Counted from the stretch's first letter, positions 7,506 to 15,637 are shown. The stretch: DNA of 25,765 bases from an uncultured Prevotella sp. (GCA_900553285.1 USCX01000010.1:1-25765); one strand, 5' to 3'. Program-made: numbers and translations. The notes: generated by a model from the letters alone, not told the origin.

Positions 7506-8121
7506 GTCCGCACACTTCCTTTTAGGCAGCCTCCTCCTCACCTGCTCAGCCGCAGGCGGGAGTTCGTGTTCGAGCGAAGCACCTCCGACGGGCGCTGCCA
7601 TTGAAATCCGTGACTCCGTCCCCGTCATGGTGACGAAAGGCGTGTCCAAACTCATCTCCGACTCAGGCGTTATCCGCTATAAAATCGTGGCTGAGGAATG
7701 GGCTGTCTATGACCAGACCAATCCGCCACGCCAGGTCTTTCCCAAAGGAATCTTCCTCGAACGCTTCAACGAGAAGTTCAAGGTCGACCTTTCCGTTACC
7801 GCCGATACAGCTTACTGCTACAACCAAAACTTATGGGAATTACGCGGCCGCGTTTTTGTGCGCAACATCAAAAACGAGACTTTCGCCACGGAGGAACTCT
7901 TTTGGGACATGCAGAAGCACGAAATCTACTCTTTCAAGCACATGCACATCGTCACACCGGACGAAGAACTTGAAGGCAACTCATTCCGGTCGAACGAACA
8001 AATGACAGACTACGTCGTAAGCTGGGCCAGCGGAATGATGCCCCTTCCCCGTGAGACTCCAAACGACACGACAGACACCCTGCCGCCCCGCGAGCGACCA
8101 ATGGCCTCACAACCGCAGTGA
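7498..8121 (+). CDS. lptC: LptC-like LPS export lipoprotein
   Basis: The 207-residue product resembles Bacteroidota LptC, the periplasmic inner-membrane component that passes LPS from LptBFG to LptA. The N-terminus is hydrophobic and Cys-containing (LLGSLLLTCSAAGGSSCSS), consistent with a lipoprotein signal. The body has the LptC pattern of short beta strands: SGVIRYKIVAEEWAVYD, FPKGIFLERFNEKF, then DTAYCYNQNLWELRGRVFV and a LFWDMQKHEIYS motif. No ATG is available before the domain, so a TTG at 7498 is the likely start, overlapping the previous gene by 8 bases. The C-terminal tail is Pro/Thr/Asp-rich. Its stop codon lies within the first unit of a 21-bp repeat array. Confidence 0.8.
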   Translation: MNKSAHFLLGSLLLTCSAAGGSSCSSEAPPTGAAIEIRDSVPVMVTKGVSKLISDSGVIRYKIVAEEWAVYDQTNPPRQVFPKGIFLERFNEKFKVDLSVTADTAYCYNQNLWELRGRVFVRNIKNETFATEELFWDMQKHEIYSFKHMHIVTPDEELEGNSFRSNEQMTDYVVSWASGMMPLPRETPNDTTDTLPPRERPMASQPQ

Positions 8122-8195
8122 CAAGAATATCAAACGCCGCCACAGGAAAAAACGACGCAGCGACGCGAAAGACGCCCGCAGCTGTCCGCATCACG
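8112..8195. repeat. 21-bp phased repeat array G (lptC-ppi gap)
   Basis: Four consecutive 21-bp units start at 8112, 8133, 8154 and 8175. Their cores are ACCGCAGTGAC, AACGCCGCCAC, GACGCAGCGAC and CCCGCAGCTGT. The first is the reverse form of the GTCACTGCG core and includes the lptC stop TGA (8119-8121). The second and third continue into A-rich halves (AGGAAAAAAC, GCGAAAGACG), as in array A. Confidence 0.55.
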
Positions 8196-8238
8196 GCCTT
8201 TTTTTACGTGAAACTCATGAAAGTCACAAGATTTTTAT

Positions 8239-8246
8239 ATCTTTGT
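8239..8246 (+). promoter_or_regulatory. Predicted -7 box for the SurA/PpiD-like gene
   Basis: TATCTTTG matches TAnnTTTG exactly and is the same octamer as the ansA box. It lies 49 bases before the start codon, giving a leader of about 40 bases that is AT-rich (AACAATAACAAAC). No clear -33 TTTG is seen. It indicates that the chaperone gene has its own promoter rather than relying on lptC read-through. Confidence 0.6.
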
Positions 8247-8295
8247 GCGCTTTCTACGCGAATTATAACAATAACAAACAAAATAGTAATAACCA

Positions 8296-10452
8296 ATGGC
8301 AGCTTTACAGAAAATCAGGAACAAAGGCGCGCTGCTGATGATTGTCGTCGGCTTAGCGTTGTTTGCGTTCATTGCCGAAGAATTTTTCCGGTCGATCGAA
8401 ACCACTTCTAACGACAGCAAAATGCAGGTCGGCGAAGTACTCGGCGACGACCTCTCGGTTCAGGAATTTCAGACTATGGTTGACGAATCCGCTGAAATCA
8501 TCAAACTTCAACGCGGGGTCAACAGCCTGAGCGACGAAGAAATGACACAAGTGAAAGACCAGGTCTGGAACGACTTCGTCAGCTACAAACTCATTGAACA
8601 CGAAGCCAAGAAAGCCGGTCTCACCGTGACGGACGAAGAAGTGCAGGACGTTCTTCGCAAAGGCACCAACCCTATGCTTCTCCAAACTCCATTCGTCAAC
8701 CAACAGACAGGCCGTTTCGACGTGAAAGGGCTCCAAGATTTTCTAAAACAATACGACGAACTCAGAACGAGCAACCGACAAGTACCGGCGGAATATGTAG
8801 AACAATACACCATGCTCTACCGCCTGTGGCAGTATACGGAAAAAAACTTACGCAAGCAGTTGCTCAGTAACAAGTTCCAAGCCCTCATGGCAAATTCGTT
8901 CGTATCCAACCCCATCGCTGCCAAAATGTCGTTCAGCGACCGCACCAAAGAGGCTGACCTTGCGCTCGTTGCCATCCCCTATGCCTCTGTCAACGACAAG
9001 GAAGTGACAGTCACCGACGACGAGTTGAAAGCGAAATATGAAGAAAAGAAGGAATTGTTCCGTCAGGACATCGAATCGCGCGACATCAAATACATAGACG
9101 TCACCGTCACCGCCAGCGACAAAGACCGCAAAGACCTCACCGCAAAAATGGACGACACGTTCAAACGTTTGCAGGCAACAGACAACCCCGCCAGCGTAGT
9201 CAATACGTCGAAATCCGTCGTACCCTACGCAGACGTGCCCCTCTCGACCAACGCATTCCCCGCTGATATCCGTGTCGAACTCGACTCCATGACAACAGGC
9301 AGCATCAAGTCTCCTTACTACTATGCGGGTGACAACACCATGAACATCATTAAAGTCTTCGACAAGACCCAGGCTCCCGACTCCATTCTCTTCCGCGTGA
9401 TTCAGGTCACGGGACAAAGCCTCGACGAAGCCCACACCCGCGCCGACAGCATCTATAAAGCCATAGAAAGCGGAGCCCGCTTCACAGACATCGCTAAAAT
9501 CTACAACCAGCCGGGCGACAGCACATGGATGACCTCACGCCAATATGAAGGCAGCATCATCGACGAAGACGGCGCCAAATATCTTAAAGCGCTCAACACC
9601 ACGGCTGTCAACGGACTGGCCAACATCGCCATGACACAGGGGAACATCATTCTCCAAGTCCTCGACCGTCGGGCCATGACCACGAAATACAACGTAGCCG
9701 TCATCAAGTGTCCGGTCCAATTCTCCACTGCGACCTACCAGTCTGCCCTTAACAAATTCAACGTGTTCCTTGGCAAGAACAAGACCATCGCCGATATTGA
9801 GAAAAACGCCGCGCGCAATGGCTACACGGTTTTGGAACGGAAGAACCTGACCGCCAACGAACACAACATCGGCAATGCCGGCAACGTAAAGGAAACCATG
9901 AAATGGATCTTCGACGAAGCCGAAGCCGGTCAGATTTCACAGCTGTACGAATGCGGCTCCGACAATGACCACCTGCTCGTGGCCATCGTTACCAACATCC
10001 ATGAAAAAGGCTACCGCCCGTGGAACGATGAGGACGTCAAAGACTACCTGAAACAGCTCGTCACCAACGACAAGAAAGCCGAACTTATCATGAACCGCAC
10101 AAAAGCGGTCAAAAATCTGGCCCAGGCCAAAGGGCAAAAAGGAGCAGTGGAAGAAAATCTGACCAACGTGACTTTCAACAATCCCCCCTTCATCAGTGCG
10201 GCCAGCACCACGGAACCGGCTATCTCCGGTCTGGCAGCTACACTCAAAAAGGGCCAGTTCTCCGGGGCCGTCAAAGGCAACGGAGGGGTTTACTTCTTCC
10301 AAATCAACAACCAGAAAACTTCAAGCGAGAAGTACGACCAGGCCACAGAAGAGCGCAACGATGCGCAAATGAACCTCCGCATCATGGCAAACCAATTGTC
10401 CAACGATTTGCTCAAACGAGGCAAGGTGGTAGATCATCGCTATCGCTTCTGA
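8296..10452 (+). CDS. Membrane-anchored SurA/PpiD-type peptidyl-prolyl isomerase/chaperone
   Basis: The 718-residue protein has one N-terminal membrane anchor (about 11-30, GALLMIVVGLALFAFIAEEF) and a large periplasmic part, the PpiD layout. Residues about 35-240 are a helical SurA/PpiD-like chaperone domain (SVQEFQTMVDESAEI, SYKLIEHEAKKAGLTVTDEE, TGRFDVKGLQDFLKQY). A parvulin-like segment follows at about 362-460 (FRVIQVTGQSLDEAHTRADS, then IESGARFTDIAKIY), but the glycine-rich GGDLG-type motif is not recognisable, so isomerase activity may be reduced or absent. The C-terminal third is chaperone-like with YFFQINNQKTSS. It probably helps outer membrane proteins leaving the Sec channel, which fits the neighbouring envelope genes. 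A strong hairpin follows. Confidence 0.88.
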   Translation: MAALQKIRNKGALLMIVVGLALFAFIAEEFFRSIETTSNDSKMQVGEVLGDDLSVQEFQTMVDESAEIIKLQRGVNSLSDEEMTQVKDQVWNDFVSYKLIEHEAKKAGLTVTDEEVQDVLRKGTNPMLLQTPFVNQQTGRFDVKGLQDFLKQYDELRTSNRQVPAEYVEQYTMLYRLWQYTEKNLRKQLLSNKFQALMANSFVSNPIAAKMSFSDRTKEADLALVAIPYASVNDKEVTVTDDELKAKYEEKKELFRQDIESRDIKYIDVTVTASDKDRKDLTAKMDDTFKRLQATDNPASVVNTSKSVVPYADVPLSTNAFPADIRVELDSMTTGSIKSPYYYAGDNTMNIIKVFDKTQAPDSILFRVIQVTGQSLDEAHTRADSIYKAIESGARFTDIAKIYNQPGDSTWMTSRQYEGSIIDEDGAKYLKALNTTAVNGLANIAMTQGNIILQVLDRRAMTTKYNVAVIKCPVQFSTATYQSALNKFNVFLGKNKTIADIEKNAARNGYTVLERKNLTANEHNIGNAGNVKETMKWIFDEAEAGQISQLYECGSDNDHLLVAIVTNIHEKGYRPWNDEDVKDYLKQLVTNDKKAELIMNRTKAVKNLAQAKGQKGAVEENLTNVTFNNPPFISAASTTEPAISGLAATLKKGQFSGAVKGNGGVYFFQINNQKTSSEKYDQATEERNDAQMNLRIMANQLSNDLLKRGKVVDHRYRF

Positions 10453-10480
10453 TTAACGACATAGCACCCCTCTTGACATA

Positions 10481-10518
10481 AAGCGCCCCGCTTCCTTTTT
10501 ACCGGAAGCGGGGCGCTT
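10481..10518 (+). terminator. Strong hairpin after the SurA/PpiD-like gene
   Basis: A 15-bp perfect stem (10481-10495 with 10504-10518, AAGCGCCCCGCTTCC and its complement) closes an 8-base loop TTTTTACC, 28 bases after the stop codon. No T-run follows, so it may work as a transcript-stabilising end or a terminator of the T-poor type. Confidence 0.7.
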
Positions 10519-10541
10519 CGCATAGGGCCAAGACGAAAACC

Positions 10542-10604
10542 GTCACTGCGACAGGACGGTCCGTCGCTGCGACCGACTCCACCGCCGCAGTGACCATGAA
10601 ACCG
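10542..10604. repeat. 21-bp phased repeat array B (upstream of pstS)
   Basis: Three adjacent units start at 10542, 10563 and 10584. The first two open GTCACTGCGACAGGACGG and GTCGCTGCGACCGACTCC. The third has the reverse form GCCGCAGTGACCATGAAAC. The cores are exactly 21 bp apart. The array sits between the hairpin after the upstream gene and the pstS start, 116 bases before the ATG. Confidence 0.65.
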
Positions 10605-10719
10605 GCATGGCCAGGAAGGCGACGAAGCAAAATTCACGGCTTTGTAACAGGGCTTTCAGACGAAATGACCTACTTTTACCACGCTAAAACGAAAGTCACC
10701 TATCAAACGACAACCGCGT

Positions 10720-11538
10720 ATGAAGAAAACCGCGTTACTTTTATTTCTTGCATGGCTCATCGCGTCTCCCTCCGCACTGCTCGCGCAACGCATCAAAGGA
10801 AGCGACACAGTGCTCCCACTGTCGCAAGAATTATCCGAAATGTACATGAAAGCCCATCCGTCCGCCACGCTCACCGTCACAGGAGGCGGAAGCGGCGTGG
10901 GAATTTCGGCTCTGCTCGACGGCACGACGGACCTCGCAATGGCCTCCCGGCGCATCAAATTCAGCGAAAAGATGAAAATGAAACAAGCCAAGCACACCCC
11001 ATGCGAGGTCATCGTGGCCTATGACGCCTTGGCCGTGATTGTTCACCCGTCGAACCCTGTGAAACAGCTCACGCGCGAGCAACTCGAAGGTATCTTTCGC
11101 GGAAAAATCACCAACTGGAAGCAAGTAGGCGGCGAAGATGCCAAAATCGTCGTTTATTCCCGTGAAACCTCCTCGGGCACCTACGAGTTTTTCAAAGAAA
11201 GCGTCTTGCATAACAAGAACTACAAGAGCAGCGTCTTGTCCATGCCTGCGACGGGCGCCATCATCCAGTCCGTCAGCCAGACCCGTGGTGCAATCGGCTA
11301 CGTCGGACTGGCCTACCTCAACAAGCGGGTTAAAGCCCTTGCCATCTCCTACGACCAAGGCCAACATTACGTATTGCCTTCGATTCGCACTGCCATGTCG
11401 AAACAATACCCTGTCGTACGTCCTCTTTATTACTATTACGACAAGGCGAACGAAGTGAAAGTGCGCCCGTTCCTGCAATTTATTTCGTCGAAAGCAGCCC
11501 GTTCAAAAACACTCGAACTCGGCTTTCTTCCCCGCTAA
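10720..11538 (+). CDS. pstS: Phosphate ABC transporter, periplasmic phosphate-binding protein
   Basis: The 272-residue protein has a signal peptide (1-22, KKTALLLFLAWLIASPSALLA) and a PstS fold. Phosphate-binding stretches are visible: IKGSDTVLPLSQEL near the mature N-terminus, GGGSGVGISALLDGTTDLAMASR, and SRETSSGTYEFFKESV, with ITNWKQVGG between. It is shorter than the E. coli protein but normal for the short PstS class. It is the first gene of pstSCAB-phoU, and pstC starts 31 bases after its stop. Expression is expected to respond to phosphate limitation. I could not identify a PhoB-type box, and the nearest -7-like sequence (TACTTTTA at 10671) is imperfect. Confidence 0.95.
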   Translation: MKKTALLLFLAWLIASPSALLAQRIKGSDTVLPLSQELSEMYMKAHPSATLTVTGGGSGVGISALLDGTTDLAMASRRIKFSEKMKMKQAKHTPCEVIVAYDALAVIVHPSNPVKQLTREQLEGIFRGKITNWKQVGGEDAKIVVYSRETSSGTYEFFKESVLHNKNYKSSVLSMPATGAIIQSVSQTRGAIGYVGLAYLNKRVKALAISYDQGQHYVLPSIRTAMSKQYPVVRPLYYYYDKANEVKVRPFLQFISSKAARSKTLELGFLPR

Positions 11539-11568
11539 GTCACGATATTCATCAAAACCCCAATCACA

Positions 11569-12762
11569 ATGAAAAAATGGATTGACAAAATAGCCCGCCA
11601 CGTGTTCACGTTGAGCGGTTTCGTAACCAGCGTAGTCATTCTCCTGATTATTGGTTTTCTGTTCAGCGAGGCGGCAGGCCTTTTCCGCCAGCCCATCGTG
11701 GAAGACGGTTACGTACTGGCCCTCAACAAGTCCAACGAGGTGGACCAACTCAACGCCGAACAAATCAAACAGCTCTTCGACGAAGACATCACAAACTGGA
11801 AAGACGTCGGCGGAGCTGACATGCCTGTCAAAGTATTCCGTCTCGAAGACCTTGACCTCCTTTACACAGAAAAGGAGCTCGGGGCAGAATACGAACATGC
11901 CGGCGAAAAGATCGTTGAGCAGATACAAAAGAACCCGGGTATGATAGCCTTCGTCCCCACCACACTGGTCGAAGGCTTCAAAGACATTCATCTCATTCCC
12001 AATCACAGCATCAGGCCCAAAGACGTCTTTTTCGGTACAGAATGGTTCCCCACGGCTACTCCTTCACCCATCTTCGGCATTATCCCCTTACTGCTGGGCA
12101 CGATTTGGGTGAGCGTATTCGCCATTCTGATAGCCTTGCCGTTCGGACTGGCCATCTCGATCTACATGGCCGAAGTGGCCCCGCCGTCTGTGAGCAAGGT
12201 GCTCAAACCGATCATCGAACTGCTCAATGGCATCCCGTCCGTGGTGTTCGGTTTTTTCGGCCTCGCAGTCATCGTCCCCCTTCTCCAACAGACTTTCAAC
12301 CTCCCGGTTGGCGAATCGGGACTGGCCGGAAGCCTTGTGCTTGCCCTTATGGCCCTGCCTACGATTATCACCGTAGCCGAAGACGCCATGCGCAACTGCC
12401 CGCTCACTATGCGCGAAGCCAGCCTCGCACTGGGCGCCACACAGTGGCAGACCATTTATAAGGTCGTCGTCCCTTACTCCATTTCGGGCATCACCTCGGG
12501 CGTGGTTCTCGGCATCGGGCGGGCCATCGGGGAAACCATGGCTGTACTCATGGTAACCGGCAATGCGGCCGTCATCCCTACCAGCATTCTCGAACCGCTG
12601 CGCACCATTCCAGCGACAATTGCGGCAGAATTAGGTGAGGCCCCGGCCGGAGGGGCACACTACCAGTCCCTGTTCCTTCTTGGCGTCATACTGTTCTTCA
12701 TCACACTGTTTATCAACTCGTGCGTAGAAATCGTTTCTGCCCGCAACAAGACTAAACGATAA
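11569..12762 (+). CDS. pstC: Phosphate ABC transporter permease PstC with PstS-like insertion
   Basis: The 397-residue inner membrane permease has its first membrane helix at about 17-38 and the five-helix permease core from about 168 to the end. The core carries the EAA loop EASLALGATQWQTIYKVVVP (284-303), which docks on PstB. Between them, residues about 43-160 form an extra extracytoplasmic domain. Its segment LNAEQIKQLFDEDITNWKDV and following GG closely matches LTREQLEGIFRGKITNWKQV and GG of the neighbouring PstS, and NPGMIAFVP matches TRGAIGYVG. The PstS phosphate-binding SSGTYEFF stretch is absent, so the lobe probably does not bind phosphate. pstA begins 3 bases after the stop. Confidence 0.95.
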   Translation: MKKWIDKIARHVFTLSGFVTSVVILLIIGFLFSEAAGLFRQPIVEDGYVLALNKSNEVDQLNAEQIKQLFDEDITNWKDVGGADMPVKVFRLEDLDLLYTEKELGAEYEHAGEKIVEQIQKNPGMIAFVPTTLVEGFKDIHLIPNHSIRPKDVFFGTEWFPTATPSPIFGIIPLLLGTIWVSVFAILIALPFGLAISIYMAEVAPPSVSKVLKPIIELLNGIPSVVFGFFGLAVIVPLLQQTFNLPVGESGLAGSLVLALMALPTIITVAEDAMRNCPLTMREASLALGATQWQTIYKVVVPYSISGITSGVVLGIGRAIGETMAVLMVTGNAAVIPTSILEPLRTIPATIAAELGEAPAGGAHYQSLFLLGVILFFITLFINSCVEIVSARNKTKR

Positions 12763-12765
12763 ATC

Positions 12766-13650
12766 ATGGCTCTCGAATTCAATCCCCACTACAACAAGCG
12801 CAAGCAAGGCCTCCAAAAAGCGATGTTCGGCTGCTTCAGGCTGTTCAGTTTCAGCATAGCGCTCGTGCTGTTCGTTATCCTGGGTTTCATTCTCATCAAG
12901 GGGGTATCCGTAATCAACTGGTCTTTCCTCACGGAAGCCCCGACCGACGGCATGACCAAGGGCGGAATATGGCCTGCCATAGTCGGCACGTTTTACCTCA
13001 TGGTCGGCAGTGCCATTTTCTCCTTCCCCGTCGGCGTCATCAGCGGCATCTACATGAGTGAATACGCGCCCAAAGGCAAACTCGTGGCTTTCATCCGCAC
13101 CATGACGAACAACTTGGCCGGCATCCCGTCGATTGTGTTCGGCCTCTTTGGCATGGCTTTTTTCGTCAACTATCTGGGCTTCGGCGACAGCATCATTGCC
13201 GGTTCGTTCACACTGGGCCTGCTGGCTCTTCCCATCGTCATCCGGACCACCGAAGAGGCTTTCCGCGACATCGCGCCGGGCTACCGCGAAGGCAGCCTCG
13301 CCTTGGGTGCCACGAAAGCGCAGACCATCTGGCACGTCCTGCTTCCCATGGCCATGCCCCGGGTCATCACGGGACTCATCCTCTCGCTCGGACGCGTCTC
13401 GGGAGAAACCGCCCCCATCCTCTTCACGTGTGCGGCTTACTTCCTGCCCAAGCTGCCGTCCAGCGTCTTCGACCAATGCATGGCCCTGCCCTATCACCTC
13501 TACGTAGTGGCCACAAGCGGTACGGACATCGACGCGCAAATGCCTATTGCCTACGGCACGGCTTTCGTGCTGATTGTCATCGTTCTGGTCATGAACCTTA
13601 TTGCCAACGGCATACGCAAGTATTTTGAGAAGAAACTTAAATCGAAATAA
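12766..13650 (+). CDS. pstA: Phosphate ABC transporter permease PstA
   Basis: The 294-residue permease pairs with PstC to form the phosphate channel in the inner membrane. The first membrane helix is at about 25-47 (FSFSIALVLFVILGFILIKGV). Further helices follow at about 67-95 and 120-160, with the EAA loop EGSLALGATKAQTIWHVLLP in the second half and a last helix LIVIVLVMNLIANGI near the C-terminus. The basic C-terminal tail RKYFEKKLKSK faces the cytosol. It lacks the large periplasmic insertion seen in its partner PstC. It begins 3 bases after pstC and ends 16 bases before pstB. Confidence 0.95.
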   Translation: MALEFNPHYNKRKQGLQKAMFGCFRLFSFSIALVLFVILGFILIKGVSVINWSFLTEAPTDGMTKGGIWPAIVGTFYLMVGSAIFSFPVGVISGIYMSEYAPKGKLVAFIRTMTNNLAGIPSIVFGLFGMAFFVNYLGFGDSIIAGSFTLGLLALPIVIRTTEEAFRDIAPGYREGSLALGATKAQTIWHVLLPMAMPRVITGLILSLGRVSGETAPILFTCAAYFLPKLPSSVFDQCMALPYHLYVVATSGTDIDAQMPIAYGTAFVLIVIVLVMNLIANGIRKYFEKKLKSK

Positions 13651-13666
13651 TCGCCTCACGATAATT

Positions 13667-14419
13667 ATGAACAAAATCGAAGCTAAAAACGTAGACTTTT
13701 ATTACGGTTCCTTCCACGCACTGAAAGGTATCAGCCTCTCCATTCCGAACAATGAAGTGGTTGCTTTCATCGGGCCGTCGGGATGCGGAAAATCAACCTT
13801 CCTGCGTCTGTTCAACCGGATGAACGACTTGATTCCCGACACACGGCTGACCGGCGAAGTGCTCATAGACGGAAGCAACATCTACGACAGGAACATTGAC
13901 GTCGACATACTGCGTCGCAACGTCGGCATGGTGTTCCAGCGCCCTAACCCGTTTCCGAAAAGCATTTTTGAGAACGTGGCCTACGGCCTGCGCGTCAACG
14001 GCATCAAAGACAAGGCCTTCATCCAACAACGCGTCGAAGAAGCCCTCAAAAGCGCTGCCCTGTGGAACGAAGTGAAAGACAAGCTGAAGGAATCAGCCTA
14101 CGCGCTCTCCGGCGGGCAACAGCAGCGCCTTTGCATCGCCAGGGCTATGGCCGTGCAGCCCTCGGTCCTGCTGATGGACGAGCCGGCCTCAGCGCTCGAC
14201 CCCATATCGACTTCCAAAATCGAAGAACTCATCTGCGAGCTTAGCAGCCAAACGACCATCGTCATCGTGACCCACAGCATGCAACAGGCCGCTCGCGTCA
14301 GCCACAAGACGGCCTTCTTCTACATGGGGGAGATGGTTGAGTACGGAGAGACAAAGAAAATCTTTACCCACCCGGACAAAGAAGCCACACAAAACTACAT
14401 TACGGGCCGCTTCGGCTGA
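13667..14419 (+). CDS. pstB: Phosphate ABC transporter ATP-binding protein PstB
   Basis: This 250-residue ATPase powers phosphate import. Walker A GPSGCGKST lies at 36-44, the Q-loop around FQRPNPFPKS at 90-99, the signature LSGGQQQR at 147-154, Walker B VLLMDEP at 167-173, and the switch histidine in VTHSMQQA after it. I set the start at the ATG at 13667 (MNKIEAKNVDFYYG). The longer in-frame form from 13601 would add residues encoded within pstA that do not belong to the family. The sequence is canonical, and 34 bases separate it from phoU. Confidence 0.97.
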   Translation: MNKIEAKNVDFYYGSFHALKGISLSIPNNEVVAFIGPSGCGKSTFLRLFNRMNDLIPDTRLTGEVLIDGSNIYDRNIDVDILRRNVGMVFQRPNPFPKSIFENVAYGLRVNGIKDKAFIQQRVEEALKSAALWNEVKDKLKESAYALSGGQQQRLCIARAMAVQPSVLLMDEPASALDPISTSKIEELICELSSQTTIVIVTHSMQQAARVSHKTAFFYMGEMVEYGETKKIFTHPDKEATQNYITGRFG

Positions 14420-14453
14420 CTTTAAGTTTCACCCCGCTAACCTATAAACCACT

Positions 14454-15143
14454 ATGGTCAAATTTGTAGAAAACGAACTGCTCTCCATTCGAAAGGAGAT
14501 AAAGGACATGTGGACACTCGTCTACGAACAGCTCGACAACGCCTACAAGTCGCTGCTTGAAACAGACGTCGAGCTGGCAGCTCAGGTGGCTGCACGCGAA
14601 AAGCGCGTCAACGCGTTCGAACTGAAAATCGACAGTGACATCGAAGACTTCATCGCCCTTTACAACCCCGTTGCCGTCGACCTCAGGTTCTCCCTCGCCA
14701 TGCTCAAAATCAACAACAATCTGGAGCGCATCGGCGATTACGCGGACAGCATCGCCCGCTTCGTCATCCGCACGAAGCCCCAGCCTGCCGACCGCGGTCT
14801 TTTCGAACGCCTGAAACTTCGCGAAATGTATGAAACGGCCCTCGGCATGCTCAAAACAACGATGGACTCACTTGAAACGCAAGACATCGCCAAGGCCAAA
14901 TCGGTGTTTGAAATTGACGAAACCCTCGACAACATCAACGACAAGGCCATAGACGTTCTCGTCGACTACGCGACGGAGCATCCTGAGAACATCCGTCTCT
15001 GCATTGAGCTGGCAGGAGTGTTCCGCAAGCTCGAACGCACGGGTGACCACATCAACAATCTCGCCGAAGAGACCGTTTTCTATATCGATGCCGAAGTGCT
15101 CAAACACCGCCGCAACGCCCTCAAAGAAAACGAGAAAGAATAA
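14454..15143 (+). CDS. phoU: Phosphate signalling regulator PhoU
   Basis: The 229-residue, all-helical cytosolic protein has the two tandem three-helix bundles of PhoU. Each carries the metal-binding E/DxxxD-type pattern: NLERIGDYADSIARF in the first repeat and KLERTGDHINNLAEE in the second. It links the Pst transporter to the phosphate two-component system and damps uptake when phosphate is plentiful. It is the last gene of the pst operon and is followed by an intrinsic terminator 65 bases later. No phoB or phoR is in the window. Confidence 0.95.
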   Translation: MVKFVENELLSIRKEIKDMWTLVYEQLDNAYKSLLETDVELAAQVAAREKRVNAFELKIDSDIEDFIALYNPVAVDLRFSLAMLKINNNLERIGDYADSIARFVIRTKPQPADRGLFERLKLREMYETALGMLKTTMDSLETQDIAKAKSVFEIDETLDNINDKAIDVLVDYATEHPENIRLCIELAGVFRKLERTGDHINNLAEETVFYIDAEVLKHRRNALKENEKE

Positions 15144-15207
15144 GCCACGCGCCACGGCCTTACGCACGTCGCCCGGCTACGTGGTTCGACAGAAGGCCTC
15201 ACTTTCC

Positions 15208-15248
15208 AGCATCGCCCGCGCTTCACGAAGCCGGCCGATGCTTTTTTT
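15208..15248 (+). terminator. Intrinsic terminator of the pst operon
   Basis: AGCATCG (15208-15214) pairs with CGATGCT (15236-15242), and inside it GCTTC pairs with GAAGC around a 2-base AC loop. A run of seven T follows directly (15242-15248). This is a textbook intrinsic terminator 65 bases after phoU. Confidence 0.88.
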
Positions 15249-15404
15249 GTGCGACAGTCCCGCGTTCTCACCGCAGCCCGCAGGGCCGTCAGGCGCATCT
15301 GCGCGGCTTCCGGCCCCGTGAAGTTCCCGCCCGGGAAGAGGAAGGCGCCCCCGGCCGCACGCTTCCGGCCTCCCATCATACCTGCGGGCCGGACTGCCAT
15401 TCCT

Positions 15405-15467
15405 GAGACTGCGACTGTCAAAACCGTCGCCGCCCCTCGCCGAACTATCACTGCGACCGTTCATCGG
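15405..15467. repeat. 21-bp phased repeat array C (phoU-recombinase gap)
   Basis: Units start at 15405 (GAGACTGCGACTGTCAAAAC), 15426 (a diverged copy GTCGCCGCCCCTCGCC) and 15447 (ATCACTGCGACCGTTCATC). The two clear cores are 42 bp apart, twice the unit length. Confidence 0.55.
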
Positions 15468-15518
15468 CAACCTTCTCACGGATTGCGACACGGGGATTCC
15501 TTTTCAAGAAAAATTCAC

Positions 15519-15526
15519 TAAATTTG
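15519..15526 (+). promoter_or_regulatory. Predicted -7 box upstream of the recombinase
   Basis: TAAATTTG matches TAnnTTTG exactly. It would start a transcript near 15533 with a leader of about 190 bases that contains repeat array F. The -33 region is T-rich but lacks a clean TTTG. Confidence 0.5.
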
Positions 15527-15595
15527 CGCTGATTACCGTATTCGGGACACTCGTCTCTGCCGTATAACGACTTCATTCAAGAGCCGATCTTTTGT

Positions 15596-15637
15596 AGTAC
15601 TGCGACGGTCAACTACCGCCATGCGACGTCCTGGCCT
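15596..15637. repeat. 21-bp phased repeat pair F (recombinase leader)
   Basis: Two units, AGTACTGCGACGGTCAACT from 15596 and CGCCATGCGACGTCCTGG from 15617, keep TGCGACG in register exactly 21 bp apart. The pair is not in phase with array C upstream (191 bp, which is nine units plus 2). Confidence 0.5.

Noticed and set aside
9724..9738. CCACTGCGACCTACC inside the SurA/PpiD-like gene
   Set aside because: A single core-like match within normal coding sequence, with no phased neighbours.
10641..10678. pstS promoter candidate (TTTG at 10641 and TACTTTTA at 10671)
   Set aside because: The -7 box lacks the final G and the spacer is 26 bp, outside the usual range.
15249..15521. A 90-codon open frame on plus in the phoU-recombinase gap
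   Set aside because: It begins next to the pst terminator, is Arg/Pro/Ala-rich, crosses repeat array C and resembles no protein. GC-rich intergenic sequence with few stops explains it.
15424..15608. Possible invertible promoter: CCGTCGC (15424-15430) and GCGACGG (15602-15608) flank the recombinase -7 box
   Set aside because: Only 7 bp match, and both belong to the degenerate 21-bp units, so chance or family resemblance explains it better than a real inversion site.
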